A stretch of DNA of 14,531 nt from Thermoanaerobacteraceae bacterium. GTDB lineage: Bacteria > Bacillota > Desulfotomaculia > Desulfotomaculales > Ammonificaceae. Below, piece after piece: positions 9,038-14,531 of this stretch; the stretch's first letter is position 1, and each line of letters begins with the position of its first letter. A model generated the notes under the pieces. That model was not told the origin of the DNA. It saw only the letters and a list, made by a program, of their open reading frames with translations, and ran no database searches. The stretch is from the NCBI GenBank assembly GCA_030016455.1, contig JASEJH010000007.1:3480-18010 (forward strand), given 5' to 3'. The position numbers and the translations under genes are program-made.

Positions 9038-9138
9038 GCCCAGCACTCAGATTGGTACCAAAAACATAGTTACGCGAAGCGTTTAAATGGCGTTTTAAAG
9101 GGAGTGGCGTCTTTGAAAGGTGCAACTGAGTGCTGGGC
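9038..9138. repeat. Inverted-repeat-bounded element 2 of the ispG-galU gap
   Basis: GCCCAGCACTCAG at 9038-9050 and CTGAGTGCTGGGC at 9126-9138 are perfect 13-base inverted repeats enclosing 75 bases. The pairing can continue inward past a bulge: TTG at 9052-9054 with CAA at 9123-9125, then ACC with GGT. The outer motif is identical to that of element 1 and lies 209 bases downstream of it, but the interiors share no obvious sequence. It ends 92 bases before the galU start, so it may lie in the galU leader. Confidence 0.65.
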
Positions 9139-9230
9139 GAGCCTGACGCAGTAATGTGAAGCTAATCACCGCGCCCCTTGGAAGAAGAACGCATTTTCAT
9201 AGGGGGGGTTGTATGCTGAGGGGAAATCTA

Positions 9231-10103
9231 ATGCGGGTGCGAAAAGCGGTCATTCCGGCGGCCGGGCTGGGCACGCGCTTTCTGCCGGCCACCAAGGCGC
9301 AGCCCAAGGAAATGCTTCCGTTGATTGACCGGCCCATAATCCAGTATATCGTCGAGGAAGTCGTCACTTCCGGGATCGAGGACATCCTGATCATTACCGG
9401 GCGCGGGAAACGCGCGATCGAGGACCATTTCGACTGCTGCCTCGAACTGGAAAGCTACCTGCGGGAAAAGGGCAAGGAAGAATGGCTACGCGTGGTCCGG
9501 CAGATCGCACAAATGGCGAATATTCACTACGTTCGGCAGTGCGAGCCGAAGGGGTTAGGGCATGCAGTGCTTTGCGCGCAGAGCTTCGTCGGGAACGAGC
9601 CTTTTGCGGTCCTGTTAGGGGATGACGTGATTGCCGGCGACAAACCGTGCCTGGCGCAGATGATTGACCTCTTCATGGAGGTTCAGGCATCGGTGGTGGC
9701 GGTAGAGCGCGTTCCCCGGGAGGACGTTTCAAAGTACGGTATCATCAGCGGCGAGGAAATAAGGCCCCGTGTCTTCGCGGTCCACGATCTGGTTGAAAAA
9801 CCACAGCCGGAGGAAGCCCCATCGCGGTGGGGCGTAACCGGGCGCTATATAATCACCCCGCGTATTTTTGGCCTTTTGGCAGAAACCCCTCCGGGGGCAG
9901 GCGGCGAAATTCAGCTTACCGATGCGCTCAGAAGGTTGGCCAAGGAGGAGCAGGTCTTTGCCTACGCCTTCAGCGGGAAACGTTACGACGCGGGCGACAA
10001 GCTCGGCTATCTGAAGGCAACGGTGGAACTGGCCCTGGAACGGGAGGACCTGGGGGCTGCCTTCCTTGAATACCTGCGGAATCTTCTCGCGGAGCGGAGT
10101 TAA
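9231..10103 (+). CDS. galU: UTP-glucose-1-phosphate uridylyltransferase
   Basis: GalU joins glucose-1-phosphate and UTP to form UDP-glucose in the cytoplasm, the donor for galactosyl and glucosyl envelope polymers. The nucleotidyltransferase signature is strong: AAGLGTRFLPATKAQPKEML at 10-29, then IIQYIVEE at 36-43, the GLGHAVLCA segment, LLGDDV, and a VEKP motif downstream. The ATG at 9231 gives MRVRKAVIPAAG, which is how family members begin, and GAGGGG at 9218-9223 lies seven bases before it. In-frame starts at 9213 (ATG after a G-run) and 9156 (GTG) would add residues that do not look like the family. The 290-residue length is typical. The stop overlaps the next start in TAATG. Confidence 0.96.
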   Translation: MRVRKAVIPAAGLGTRFLPATKAQPKEMLPLIDRPIIQYIVEEVVTSGIEDILIITGRGKRAIEDHFDCCLELESYLREKGKEEWLRVVRQIAQMANIHYVRQCEPKGLGHAVLCAQSFVGNEPFAVLLGDDVIAGDKPCLAQMIDLFMEVQASVVAVERVPREDVSKYGIISGEEIRPRVFAVHDLVEKPQPEEAPSRWGVTGRYIITPRIFGLLAETPPGAGGEIQLTDALRRLAKEEQVFAYAFSGKRYDAGDKLGYLKATVELALEREDLGAAFLEYLRNLLAERS

Positions 10104-11023
10104 TGCGGATACTGGTCAGCGGGGGCGCCGGTTTTATCGGGAGCCACGTGGTAGCATCGCTCCTGGAAGCCGGCGGGCGGGTCAGCGTGGTGGACGACCT
10201 GAGCAGCGGTTCCCGCGACAACCTCCCCCCCGGCGCCGCCTTTTACGAGACGGACCTCACGGATCCTTCTCTGACGGAGATACTGCTCCGGGAAAAACCG
10301 GAAGCGGTAGTGCACCTCGCGGCGCAGCCCGCCGCGCCGCGGTCGCTGGCGGATCCCTGTTTCGACGCCACGGTGAATATCACCGGGACGGTGAACCTGC
10401 TTGAATCCGCACGGCGCGCGGGAGTGCGTCGGGTGGTATATACCTCGTCTGCCGCCGTCTACGGCGACCCGCTTTACCTGCCTGTGGACGAAGCCCATCC
10501 AGTTCAGCCGCTTTCTCCTTACGGCGCTTCCAAGTATGCCGCCGAGGTGTACCTGGCGACTTACCAGCGCCTTTACGGGATCGAGGGCGTAACCCTCCGT
10601 CTGGCGAACGTTTACGGTCCCCGCCAGGATGATGCCGGCGAAGGCGGCGTGGTGGCCGTTTTCTGCCGGCAGCTGCTGGCCGGGGAAACCCCCGAGATTT
10701 TTGGGGACGGCGAGCAGACCCGCGATTTTGTTTACGTGGCGGACGTGGTTAGCGCCGTTCTGGCCGCTCTCCGTGCCGGTGCTGGAGAAGTGCTGAACAT
10801 CGCCACCGGTGAGGGGACCAGTGTAAACGAGTTGTTGCGGCTCCTCCAGCAGGTCAGCGGGCGGAAGGCGCAGGCGGTTTACCGGCCCGCGCGCCCCGGA
10901 GATATCCGGCACAGCATCCTGAGCCCGCAGCGAGCAAAAGCCGTCCTTTCCTGGGCTCCGGGATACCGGTTGGCGGACGGCCTCCGCGAAACATACGCGG
11001 CACTAGAGTCCGGCCGGCGTTGA
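10103..11023 (+). CDS. NAD-dependent epimerase, UDP-glucose 4-epimerase-like (extended SDR)
   Basis: An extended short-chain dehydrogenase of 306 residues. The NAD-binding GGAGFIG is at 7-13, D31-D32 lies at the end of strand 2 as expected for NAD preference, HLAAQ is at 71-75, TSSAAVYG at 114-121 holds the catalytic Ser, and the YxxxK pair is Y140 and K144 in SPYGASK. The C-terminal half has RLANVYGP, a DGEQTRDFVYVADV segment and the typical substrate-domain layout. The length and motifs fit bacterial GalE-like epimerases, which interconvert UDP-glucose and UDP-galactose or their N-acetyl forms; the exact sugar cannot be read from the sequence. It overlaps galU by one base (TAATG) with GGAG at 10091-10094 and 10096-10099, so the two are surely co-translated. 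Confidence 0.92.
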   Translation: MRILVSGGAGFIGSHVVASLLEAGGRVSVVDDLSSGSRDNLPPGAAFYETDLTDPSLTEILLREKPEAVVHLAAQPAAPRSLADPCFDATVNITGTVNLLESARRAGVRRVVYTSSAAVYGDPLYLPVDEAHPVQPLSPYGASKYAAEVYLATYQRLYGIEGVTLRLANVYGPRQDDAGEGGVVAVFCRQLLAGETPEIFGDGEQTRDFVYVADVVSAVLAALRAGAGEVLNIATGEGTSVNELLRLLQQVSGRKAQAVYRPARPGDIRHSILSPQRAKAVLSWAPGYRLADGLRETYAALESGRR

Positions 11024-11042
11024 GACCAGGCTGCTGCTTACG

Positions 11043-11080
11043 CCGGCGGTTCTCCGTTTGGAGGCGGATTTTCTTTTTTT
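11043..11080 (+). terminator. Weak terminator candidate after the galU-epimerase pair
   Basis: TCTCC at 11051-11055 pairs with GGAGG at 11060-11064 (one T-G pair) around GTTT. CCG at 11043-11045 may add to CGG at 11065-11067 across an internal loop. ATTTTCTTTTTTT follows at 11068-11080. The T-run is good and the stem is short. Confidence 0.42.
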
Positions 11081-11277
11081 GAAGCCACCGCAAATACGAC
11101 CGCAGCATTTTTTTCTTCTGCGGCCAGCCGTTTTAGCAGACACATCTTTTGCCCCATAAGCTACTGGTTGGACCGGCCCGTCAGTTAAATAATAGTCGTC
11201 CAACGAATTTTTACCCGTTTCACTTTTTTTATACGTGTTTCACCACCGTTTCCTGGCCTCTTTACGCTTTTTTATTT

Positions 11278-11307
11278 GAATAAGTCTTTTGTGAAGCGCA
11301 AACTTTA
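11278..11307 (+). promoter_or_regulatory. Candidate forespore (sigma-F/G-like) promoter of the DUF421 gene
   Basis: GAATA at 11278-11282 followed after 18 bases by AACTTTA at 11301-11307 matches the sigma-G type pattern GHATR-N18-CATWHTA, with two mismatches in the -10. A forespore promoter would fit YetF-like genes, some of which are expressed in spores. The match is partial and short, so this is a hint only. Confidence 0.3.
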
Positions 11308-11385
11308 TATGGTAAGTTGTAGCGCACCTGAATTTCCGTAAAATTGTCCAGGGGAATAAACCGAAAAAGAAACGAGTGGGGGCTT

Positions 11386-12123
11386 ATGAATCCTTTTCTC
11401 GAAATTTTCTTGCGGTCCGTGGGGGCCTTTTGGGGAGTGGTCTTCGTCACCCGGGTGATCGGGAAATCGCAGGTAGGACAGTTGACCATTTCCGATTACG
11501 TGAACGGGATTGTCATCGGTTCGATTGCCGCAGGGCTGGCTACGGATGTCAAAACCAGCCCGTGGTACTACCTTTTCGGACTCGTCCTCTTCTCTGTGTT
11601 GACCATGCTTGTGCAGTACGCCGGCCTGAAATACCGCCCGGCCCGGAAGATTCTCGGGGACGAACCCACGGTGGTGGTGCATAACGGACAGATCCTGGAG
11701 CGGAACATGGCCCGGATGCGGTATAACGTGGACGATTTGATGATGCAGCTCCGGGAGAAAGGGTACTTCAGCATCAGTGACGTGGAGTTCGCCATTGCCG
11801 AGCCGAACGGGGAGCTGAGCGTACTCCCGAAATCTTCGAAACGGCCCCTTACCCCCCACGACCTCGGCGTTCCTACCAGGTACGAGGGTGTGCCCTCGGA
11901 ACTGGTAGTGGACGGGGTGATCATCCAGCAGAACCTGAAGCAGAACAACCTAAGCGAGGAATGGCTCTTTAAGGAGCTTGAGAAACAGGGTGTCCACTCG
12001 CTGAAAGACGTCGTTTACGCCAGCCTGGATGCGGAAGGAAAGCTTTACGTTGACAAGCGGCAGGACACCCTGGAGCACCTCACCGACGTCACCGACAAGC
12101 TGCCCGGGAAGTGGGGGCAGTAA
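11386..12123 (+). CDS. DUF421 (YetF-like) integral membrane protein
   Basis: The 245-residue protein has about three N-terminal membrane segments (roughly 6-23, 38-52 and 57-78) and a soluble C-terminal part. RVIGKSQVGQLTISDYVNGI at 23-42 is the hallmark DUF421 segment. The soluble part has the typical pieces PTVVVHNGQILERNMAR, LREKGYFSISDVEFAI and a related second half with LVVDGVIIQQNLKQNNLSEEWL and VVYASLDAEGKLYV. B. subtilis paralogues YetF and YdfS are linked with the spore inner membrane and spore resistance, but no biochemical activity is established. The ATG at 11386 follows GTGGGGG closely; an upstream TTG at 11344 has no ribosome site. It stands alone, with gaps on both sides, so it is probably its own transcript. 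Confidence 0.9.
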   Translation: MNPFLEIFLRSVGAFWGVVFVTRVIGKSQVGQLTISDYVNGIVIGSIAAGLATDVKTSPWYYLFGLVLFSVLTMLVQYAGLKYRPARKILGDEPTVVVHNGQILERNMARMRYNVDDLMMQLREKGYFSISDVEFAIAEPNGELSVLPKSSKRPLTPHDLGVPTRYEGVPSELVVDGVIIQQNLKQNNLSEEWLFKELEKQGVHSLKDVVYASLDAEGKLYVDKRQDTLEHLTDVTDKLPGKWGQ

Positions 12124-12126
12124 ATT

Positions 12127-12230
12127 TAGAAGTGGGAAGTGAGAGGTTGGAGGTGAGATTTTTTGCTGGGATTCACTTTGCGAATTCCTTCTCCTGTCTC
12201 TCACTTCTAACTTCTCACCTCCCACCTCTA
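12127..12230. repeat. Large inverted repeat with heptamer-based arms
   Basis: The arm at 12128-12158 is four purine-rich heptamers in a row (GAAGTGG, GAAGTGA, GAGGTTG, GAGGTGA, starting at 12129). Its partner at 12199-12229 is the pyrimidine-rich complement. Of 31 positions, 26 are Watson-Crick pairs, three are G-U and two are A-C, and T12127-A12230 adds a pair. The loop is 40 bases. It begins four bases after the DUF421 stop and could end that transcript or be a mobile repeat. All differences between the arms are transitions. Confidence 0.75.
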
Positions 12231-12337
12231 TCATGCCGGGCAATTTTTTCAATGGCCTTCTTGGAAGGGATTTTTTAGGTGGGGTGGAATTTTGCCGGAG
12301 AGGGGTAAAAAGCGCTTGGGGATAGGAGGGGGACTGC

Positions 12338-13732
12338 TTGCCCGAGATTAAGTTCGGTACCGACGGCTGGCGGGGCGAGATCGCCCGCGACTTTACTTTT
12401 GCCAACGTGGAACTGGTCGTGGAAGCGGTGGCCGCGTACCTCCGGGAGCGAGATTTGGCCGGCCGGGGCGTGGTTGTTGCCTACGACAACCGGTTCCTGG
12501 CCGACCGCTTTGCGGCGGCGGCGGCAGAGGTGCTGCGCCGGTGGGGCATTACCGTTTACCTGCCGGAGCGCGCCATTCCTACGCCGGTGGCGGCCTTTGC
12601 CATCCGGCACCTTAATGCCGGCGGAGCGGTGGTTCTGACGGCCAGCCACAACCCGCCGGAGTACTGCGGCATAAAGTTCATCCCGGAATACGCAGGGCCC
12701 GCGCTGCCCGACGTGACCGAAAGGATCGAGGCGCTGCTCGCCGGCCTGCCGCCTGCACCAAAAGAGGAGCGGGCGCCGCTCCATGTAATTGAGCCGATGG
12801 AGGAATACTTTACCCACCTCGCAACGCTAATTGACGGGGAAGCGATTCGCCGGGCGGGCCTCAAGGTGGTGGTGGATCCCATGTACGGCGCGGGGATCGG
12901 TTATCTCGACGGTTTTCTTGGCCGGCTGGGGGCGGAGGTCACTGTAATCCACAATCACCGCGACCCGCTTTTCGGGGGCGGGCTGCCGGATCCGGTTGCC
13001 GCGCGCCTGCAAGAGCTGCGTGATACCGTCGCGGCCGGCGGAGCCCGGCTCGGTCTGGCGCTCGACGGGGACGCGGACCGCATAGGGATTATTGACAGCG
13101 ACGGCACCTACATTTCTCCCAACCAGTTGCTTGCAATCACCTGCTACCACCTGCTGGCCGGCCGGGGCTGGCGGGGTCCGGTGGCGCGGACAATCGCGAC
13201 GACGCACCTGGTGGACCGCATTGCAACCTCTTACGGGGAAAGGGTATACGAGACGCCGGTCGGCTTCAAGTATATCGGGCAGTGCCTGCGGGACTATGGC
13301 TGCATCTGCGGCGGCGAGGAAAGCGGCGGTCTTTCCATCCGGGGCCACGTACCGGAAAAGGACGGCATCTTGGCCGGCCTGCTGGCCGCCGAGGTGGCGG
13401 CGGTGTATGGCAAACCGCTCGCGGGCGTGCTGGCGGAGATCTACGACCGTTTCGGTTATCTGGCCAGCAGCCGGCTGGATTACCGCACCACCCCGGAAGA
13501 AAAGGAACGCATCCTGGGGTTCCTGGCCGAATTCCACCCGGAGAACGTTGCCGGCAAGCAGGTGAAGCGCCGGACCACCATAGACGGGGTTAAGGTGGAG
13601 CTCGCGGACGGCTCCTGGTTCCTAGTCCGGGCGTCGGGCACCGAGCCGGTCTTCCGGGTCTATGCCGAGGTGTCCACTCCGGAAGCGGTAGCAACTTTGC
13701 AGGAGGCTGTACGCCGGGAACTGGGGCTTTAG
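12338..13732 (+). CDS. Phosphoglucomutase/phosphomannomutase family protein
   Basis: A four-domain alpha-D-phosphohexomutase of 464 residues that moves phosphate between C1 and C6 of a hexose through a phosphoserine. FGTDGWRG is at 6-13, the active-site serine S103 in TASHNP, the Mg2+ loop DGDADR at 243-248, the sugar-binding GEESGG at 326-331 and the phosphate-binding RASGTEP at 431-437. GEESGG fits glucose- or mannose-phosphate mutases; GlmM proteins also start with a related FGTDG segment but differ elsewhere. With galU and the epimerase nearby, supply of glucose-1-phosphate is the likely role. The TTG at 12338 follows AGGAGGGGG (12324-12332) by five bases and gives the normal N-terminus. 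It is about 200 bases from the DUF421 gene and 72 from the next gene. Confidence 0.93.
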   Translation: MPEIKFGTDGWRGEIARDFTFANVELVVEAVAAYLRERDLAGRGVVVAYDNRFLADRFAAAAAEVLRRWGITVYLPERAIPTPVAAFAIRHLNAGGAVVLTASHNPPEYCGIKFIPEYAGPALPDVTERIEALLAGLPPAPKEERAPLHVIEPMEEYFTHLATLIDGEAIRRAGLKVVVDPMYGAGIGYLDGFLGRLGAEVTVIHNHRDPLFGGGLPDPVAARLQELRDTVAAGGARLGLALDGDADRIGIIDSDGTYISPNQLLAITCYHLLAGRGWRGPVARTIATTHLVDRIATSYGERVYETPVGFKYIGQCLRDYGCICGGEESGGLSIRGHVPEKDGILAGLLAAEVAAVYGKPLAGVLAEIYDRFGYLASSRLDYRTTPEEKERILGFLAEFHPENVAGKQVKRRTTIDGVKVELADGSWFLVRASGTEPVFRVYAEVSTPEAVATLQEAVRRELGL

Positions 13733-13804
13733 CGGGCCTGGTGCACAGCAGCAACGGTAACCGTTTTTCCGCGATTTGCATAGGATGGCGGGGGAAAACG
13801 GGGG

Positions 13805-14062
13805 GTGAGAGAGTTGTTCAGGGTTTCGGAACTGGCCAGGCGCGACTTCATCAATATTGTTGACGGCCGGCGTCTCGGGCCGGTCAAAGACATGCACATT
13901 GATGAAAGGGGAACGGTCGTGGCACTTGTTCTGGGGGGAGGAAGGCGGTACCTGGGCTTTTTCCGCTTCGGACGGGACCAGGTTGTTCCCTGGGACCGGA
14001 TCAGGAAAATCGGCGTGGATGCGGTGCTGGTTGAGTTCGATTCACACGAGCAGGCGGGGTGA
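13805..14062 (+). CDS. PRC-barrel protein, YlmC/YmxH family
   Basis: This 85-residue protein is a single PRC-barrel: SELARRDFINIVDGRRLGPVKDMHID at 8-33 forms the typical first half with the D-G-x-x-L-G-x-V-x-D pattern, and VPWDRIRKIGVDAVLVEF (about 61-78) the closing strands. YlmC/YmxH proteins are widespread in spore-forming Firmicutes and are often annotated as sporulation proteins, but their function is not settled; PRC-barrels in other proteins bind RNA or partner proteins. The GTG at 13805 is preceded by a G-run near 13789-13793. There is no signal peptide or membrane helix. A strong terminator follows 44 bases after the stop, so this ends a transcript that may begin at the mutase. Confidence 0.85.
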   Translation: MRELFRVSELARRDFINIVDGRRLGPVKDMHIDERGTVVALVLGGGRRYLGFFRFGRDQVVPWDRIRKIGVDAVLVEFDSHEQAG

Positions 14063-14105
14063 TCCTCTCGAAGGGAACTATTCACGGGAACCCCGTACCG
14101 CCTTT

Positions 14106-14142
14106 ACCCGTGGCCACGGTTGTAGAGCCGCGGGTTTTTCTT
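14106..14142 (+). terminator. Strong intrinsic terminator after the PRC-barrel gene
   Basis: ACCCGTGGC at 14106-14114 pairs with GCCGCGGGT at 14127-14135 over nine base pairs (one T-G), with a 12-base loop, followed by TTTTTCTT at 14135-14142. It separates the protein-coding block from the probable rRNA leader downstream. Confidence 0.8.
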
Positions 14143-14339
14143 CCGGCAGTTGGCGGGGCGTACGGTTGGACACAATCCCGGCCACGCTTTCTCCGCCGAT
14201 GCTTTCCGGTGCTGCCGAAAAAACGAGGGCGTAGAAAACAGCTTTATTTTGCGTCTTTTCGGGGTAAAAGGCTTAAAATATTTATAAAGGAACCGGTTGG
14301 TAAAAGGTTTTTCGGGTATTCAGAGTAGGGGAGAACCTC
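14143..14339 (+). other. Gap between terminator and rrn-type promoter, no gene seen
   Basis: The 197 bases become AT-rich from about 14228. TATAAA at 14283-14288 may be the -10 of a second upstream promoter, but no -35 was found at the right spacing. An open frame crossing the terminator has no ribosome site or recognisable product. Confidence 0.4.
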
Positions 14340-14369
14340 TTGACAACCTTAATTCGGGTATGTTAAGAT
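14340..14369 (+). promoter_or_regulatory. Strong promoter, probably of an rRNA operon
   Basis: A perfect -35 TTGACA at 14340-14345 is followed after 18 bases by TAAGAT at 14364-14369, which carries an extended -10 TG at 14361-14362. An AT-rich tract near 14265-14288 lies upstream. Transcription would start near 14376. This is the best sigma-A promoter in the window. Confidence 0.8.
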
Positions 14370-14375
14370 AAAAAT

Positions 14376-14531
14376 CCGGAGTCGGTCTTTGAAAACTGAG
14401 CAGTGGTGAAGCATTGAGGAGCGGGTAAAGGCTCCTTGAGTTAAGCCTAACGCAAGGCGCTTGAAACAGCAGGGATGGACTCTCCCATTAAAGCTGCAAG
14501 TTCAGGGGTGTTTTAGGACATCCTGGCGAAG
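14376..14531 (+). ncRNA. Probable rRNA operon leader with boxA-like antitermination signal
   Basis: GGTCTTTGAAAAC at 14384-14396 resembles the boxA strings (such as TTCTTTGAAAACT) found in Firmicute rrn leaders and spacers. Behind it AGGAGC at 14417-14422 pairs with GCTCCT at 14431-14436, and further nested hairpins (CAGC/GCTG around GGGA/TCCC, about 14466-14494) follow to the window end. No open frame or 16S start is present, so 16S should begin downstream. A different structured leader is possible. Confidence 0.6.

Larger units (their letters stand above)
8565..9230 (+). other. Long gene-free region between ispG and galU with repeat array
   Basis: These 666 bases hold no frame with both a plausible start and a recognisable product. 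They contain a purine-rich repeat string (8583-8596), a weak terminator candidate (8724-8757), and an alternating array of a 13-base motif at 8829-9138. A G-rich run at 9202-9208 and the galU ribosome site (9218-9223) lie at the end. A small hairpin GACC/GGTC at 8956-8971 lies between the two paired elements. Many Firmicutes have proS after ispG; no proS remnant is recognisable. No clear promoter for galU was found. Confidence 0.6.
11024..11385 (+). other. AT-richer intergenic region before the DUF421 gene
   Basis: No gene was found in these 362 bases, which are visibly richer in A and T than the flanking genes. They contain a weak terminator (11043-11080), an inverted repeat CCGCAG/CTGCGG (11100-11105 and 11118-11123) around a T-rich loop, an inverted repeat GTTGGAC/GTCCAAC (11167-11173 and 11198-11204), a direct repeat GTTTCAC at 11217-11223 and 11237-11243 with a partial third copy at 11248, and a forespore-type promoter candidate (11278-11307). 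Confidence 0.5.

Noticed and set aside
8829..9138. CRISPR array or tandem riboswitch explanation for the repeat array
   Set aside because: There are only four short copies in alternating orientation with unequal spacers and no cas genes, and I recognise no riboswitch core.
9156..9230. N-terminally extended GalU starting at GTG 9156 or ATG 9213
   Set aside because: The family begins at the MRVRKAVIPAAG segment, and the ATG at 9231 has the best-spaced ribosome site; the extra residues resemble translated leader.
11167..11204. GTTGGAC/GTCCAAC inverted repeat read as an integron attC site
   Set aside because: The two core-like heptamers are in the wrong order for attC (GTTRRRY first instead of last), there is no cassette or integrase nearby, and such seven-base matches are common by chance.
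14059..14328. 89-codon frame overlapping the end of the PRC-barrel gene
   Set aside because: It runs through the strong terminator at 14106-14142, has no ribosome site of its own and gives an unrecognisable basic product.

Overview
The window looks like a chromosomal core region of a GC-rich, spore-forming Firmicute, probably a Clostridia of the Desulfotomaculum/Pelotomaculum/Ammonifex kind. The reasons are the classical Firmicute gene order tsf-pyrH-frr-uppS-cdsA-dxr-rseP-ispG, the good GGAGG-type ribosome binding sites, the many TTG and GTG starts, and two families annotated with sporulation in this group (YtvI-like and YlmC/YmxH-like). This assignment is an inference from gene order and protein style; no 16S sequence is included. 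All supported genes lie on the + strand.

Region 1 (1-8564) is a long housekeeping block. The last codons of what is probably rpsB are followed by a hairpin terminator and a TATAAT-containing promoter for tsf. Then come pyrH (UMP kinase), frr (ribosome recycling), a 70-residue PASTA-like protein, uppS (undecaprenyl-PP synthase), cdsA (CDP-diglyceride synthase), a YtvI-like permease, dxr, rseP/rasP (site-2 protease) and ispG. Genes from uppS to ispG are nearly abutting or overlapping. The theme is translation followed by isoprenoid and lipid-carrier supply: dxr and ispG feed the MEP pathway, and uppS uses its products to make the wall carrier lipid.

Region 2 (8565-9230) is a 666-base stretch without a credible gene, where proS is often found in related genomes. 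It holds a possible terminator and a striking array: the 13-base motif GCCCAGCACTCAG twice and its reverse complement twice (one copy with a single change), alternating in orientation and pairing into two elements of 100 and 101 bases with unrelated interiors. This is the least explained structure in the window.

Region 3 (9231-14142) carries galU, an overlapping galE-like epimerase, a DUF421 (YetF-like) membrane protein behind a 362-base AT-richer gap, a phosphoglucomutase/phosphomannomutase, and a small PRC-barrel protein. The mutase, GalU and epimerase together can turn glucose-6-P into glucose-1-P, UDP-glucose and UDP-galactose for envelope glycans. A 104-base inverted repeat with arms built from purine-rich heptamers lies between the DUF421 gene and the mutase. 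Shorter related strings follow the tsf and ispG stop codons.

Region 4 (14143-14531) has no gene. It contains a strong promoter (TTGACA, 18-base spacer, extended TAAGAT) and a boxA-like leader, which suggests that a 16S rRNA gene starts just beyond the window. I found no CRISPR array, phage gene, transposase, toxin or defence gene. The protein content is ordinary, and the points of interest are in the noncoding repeats.
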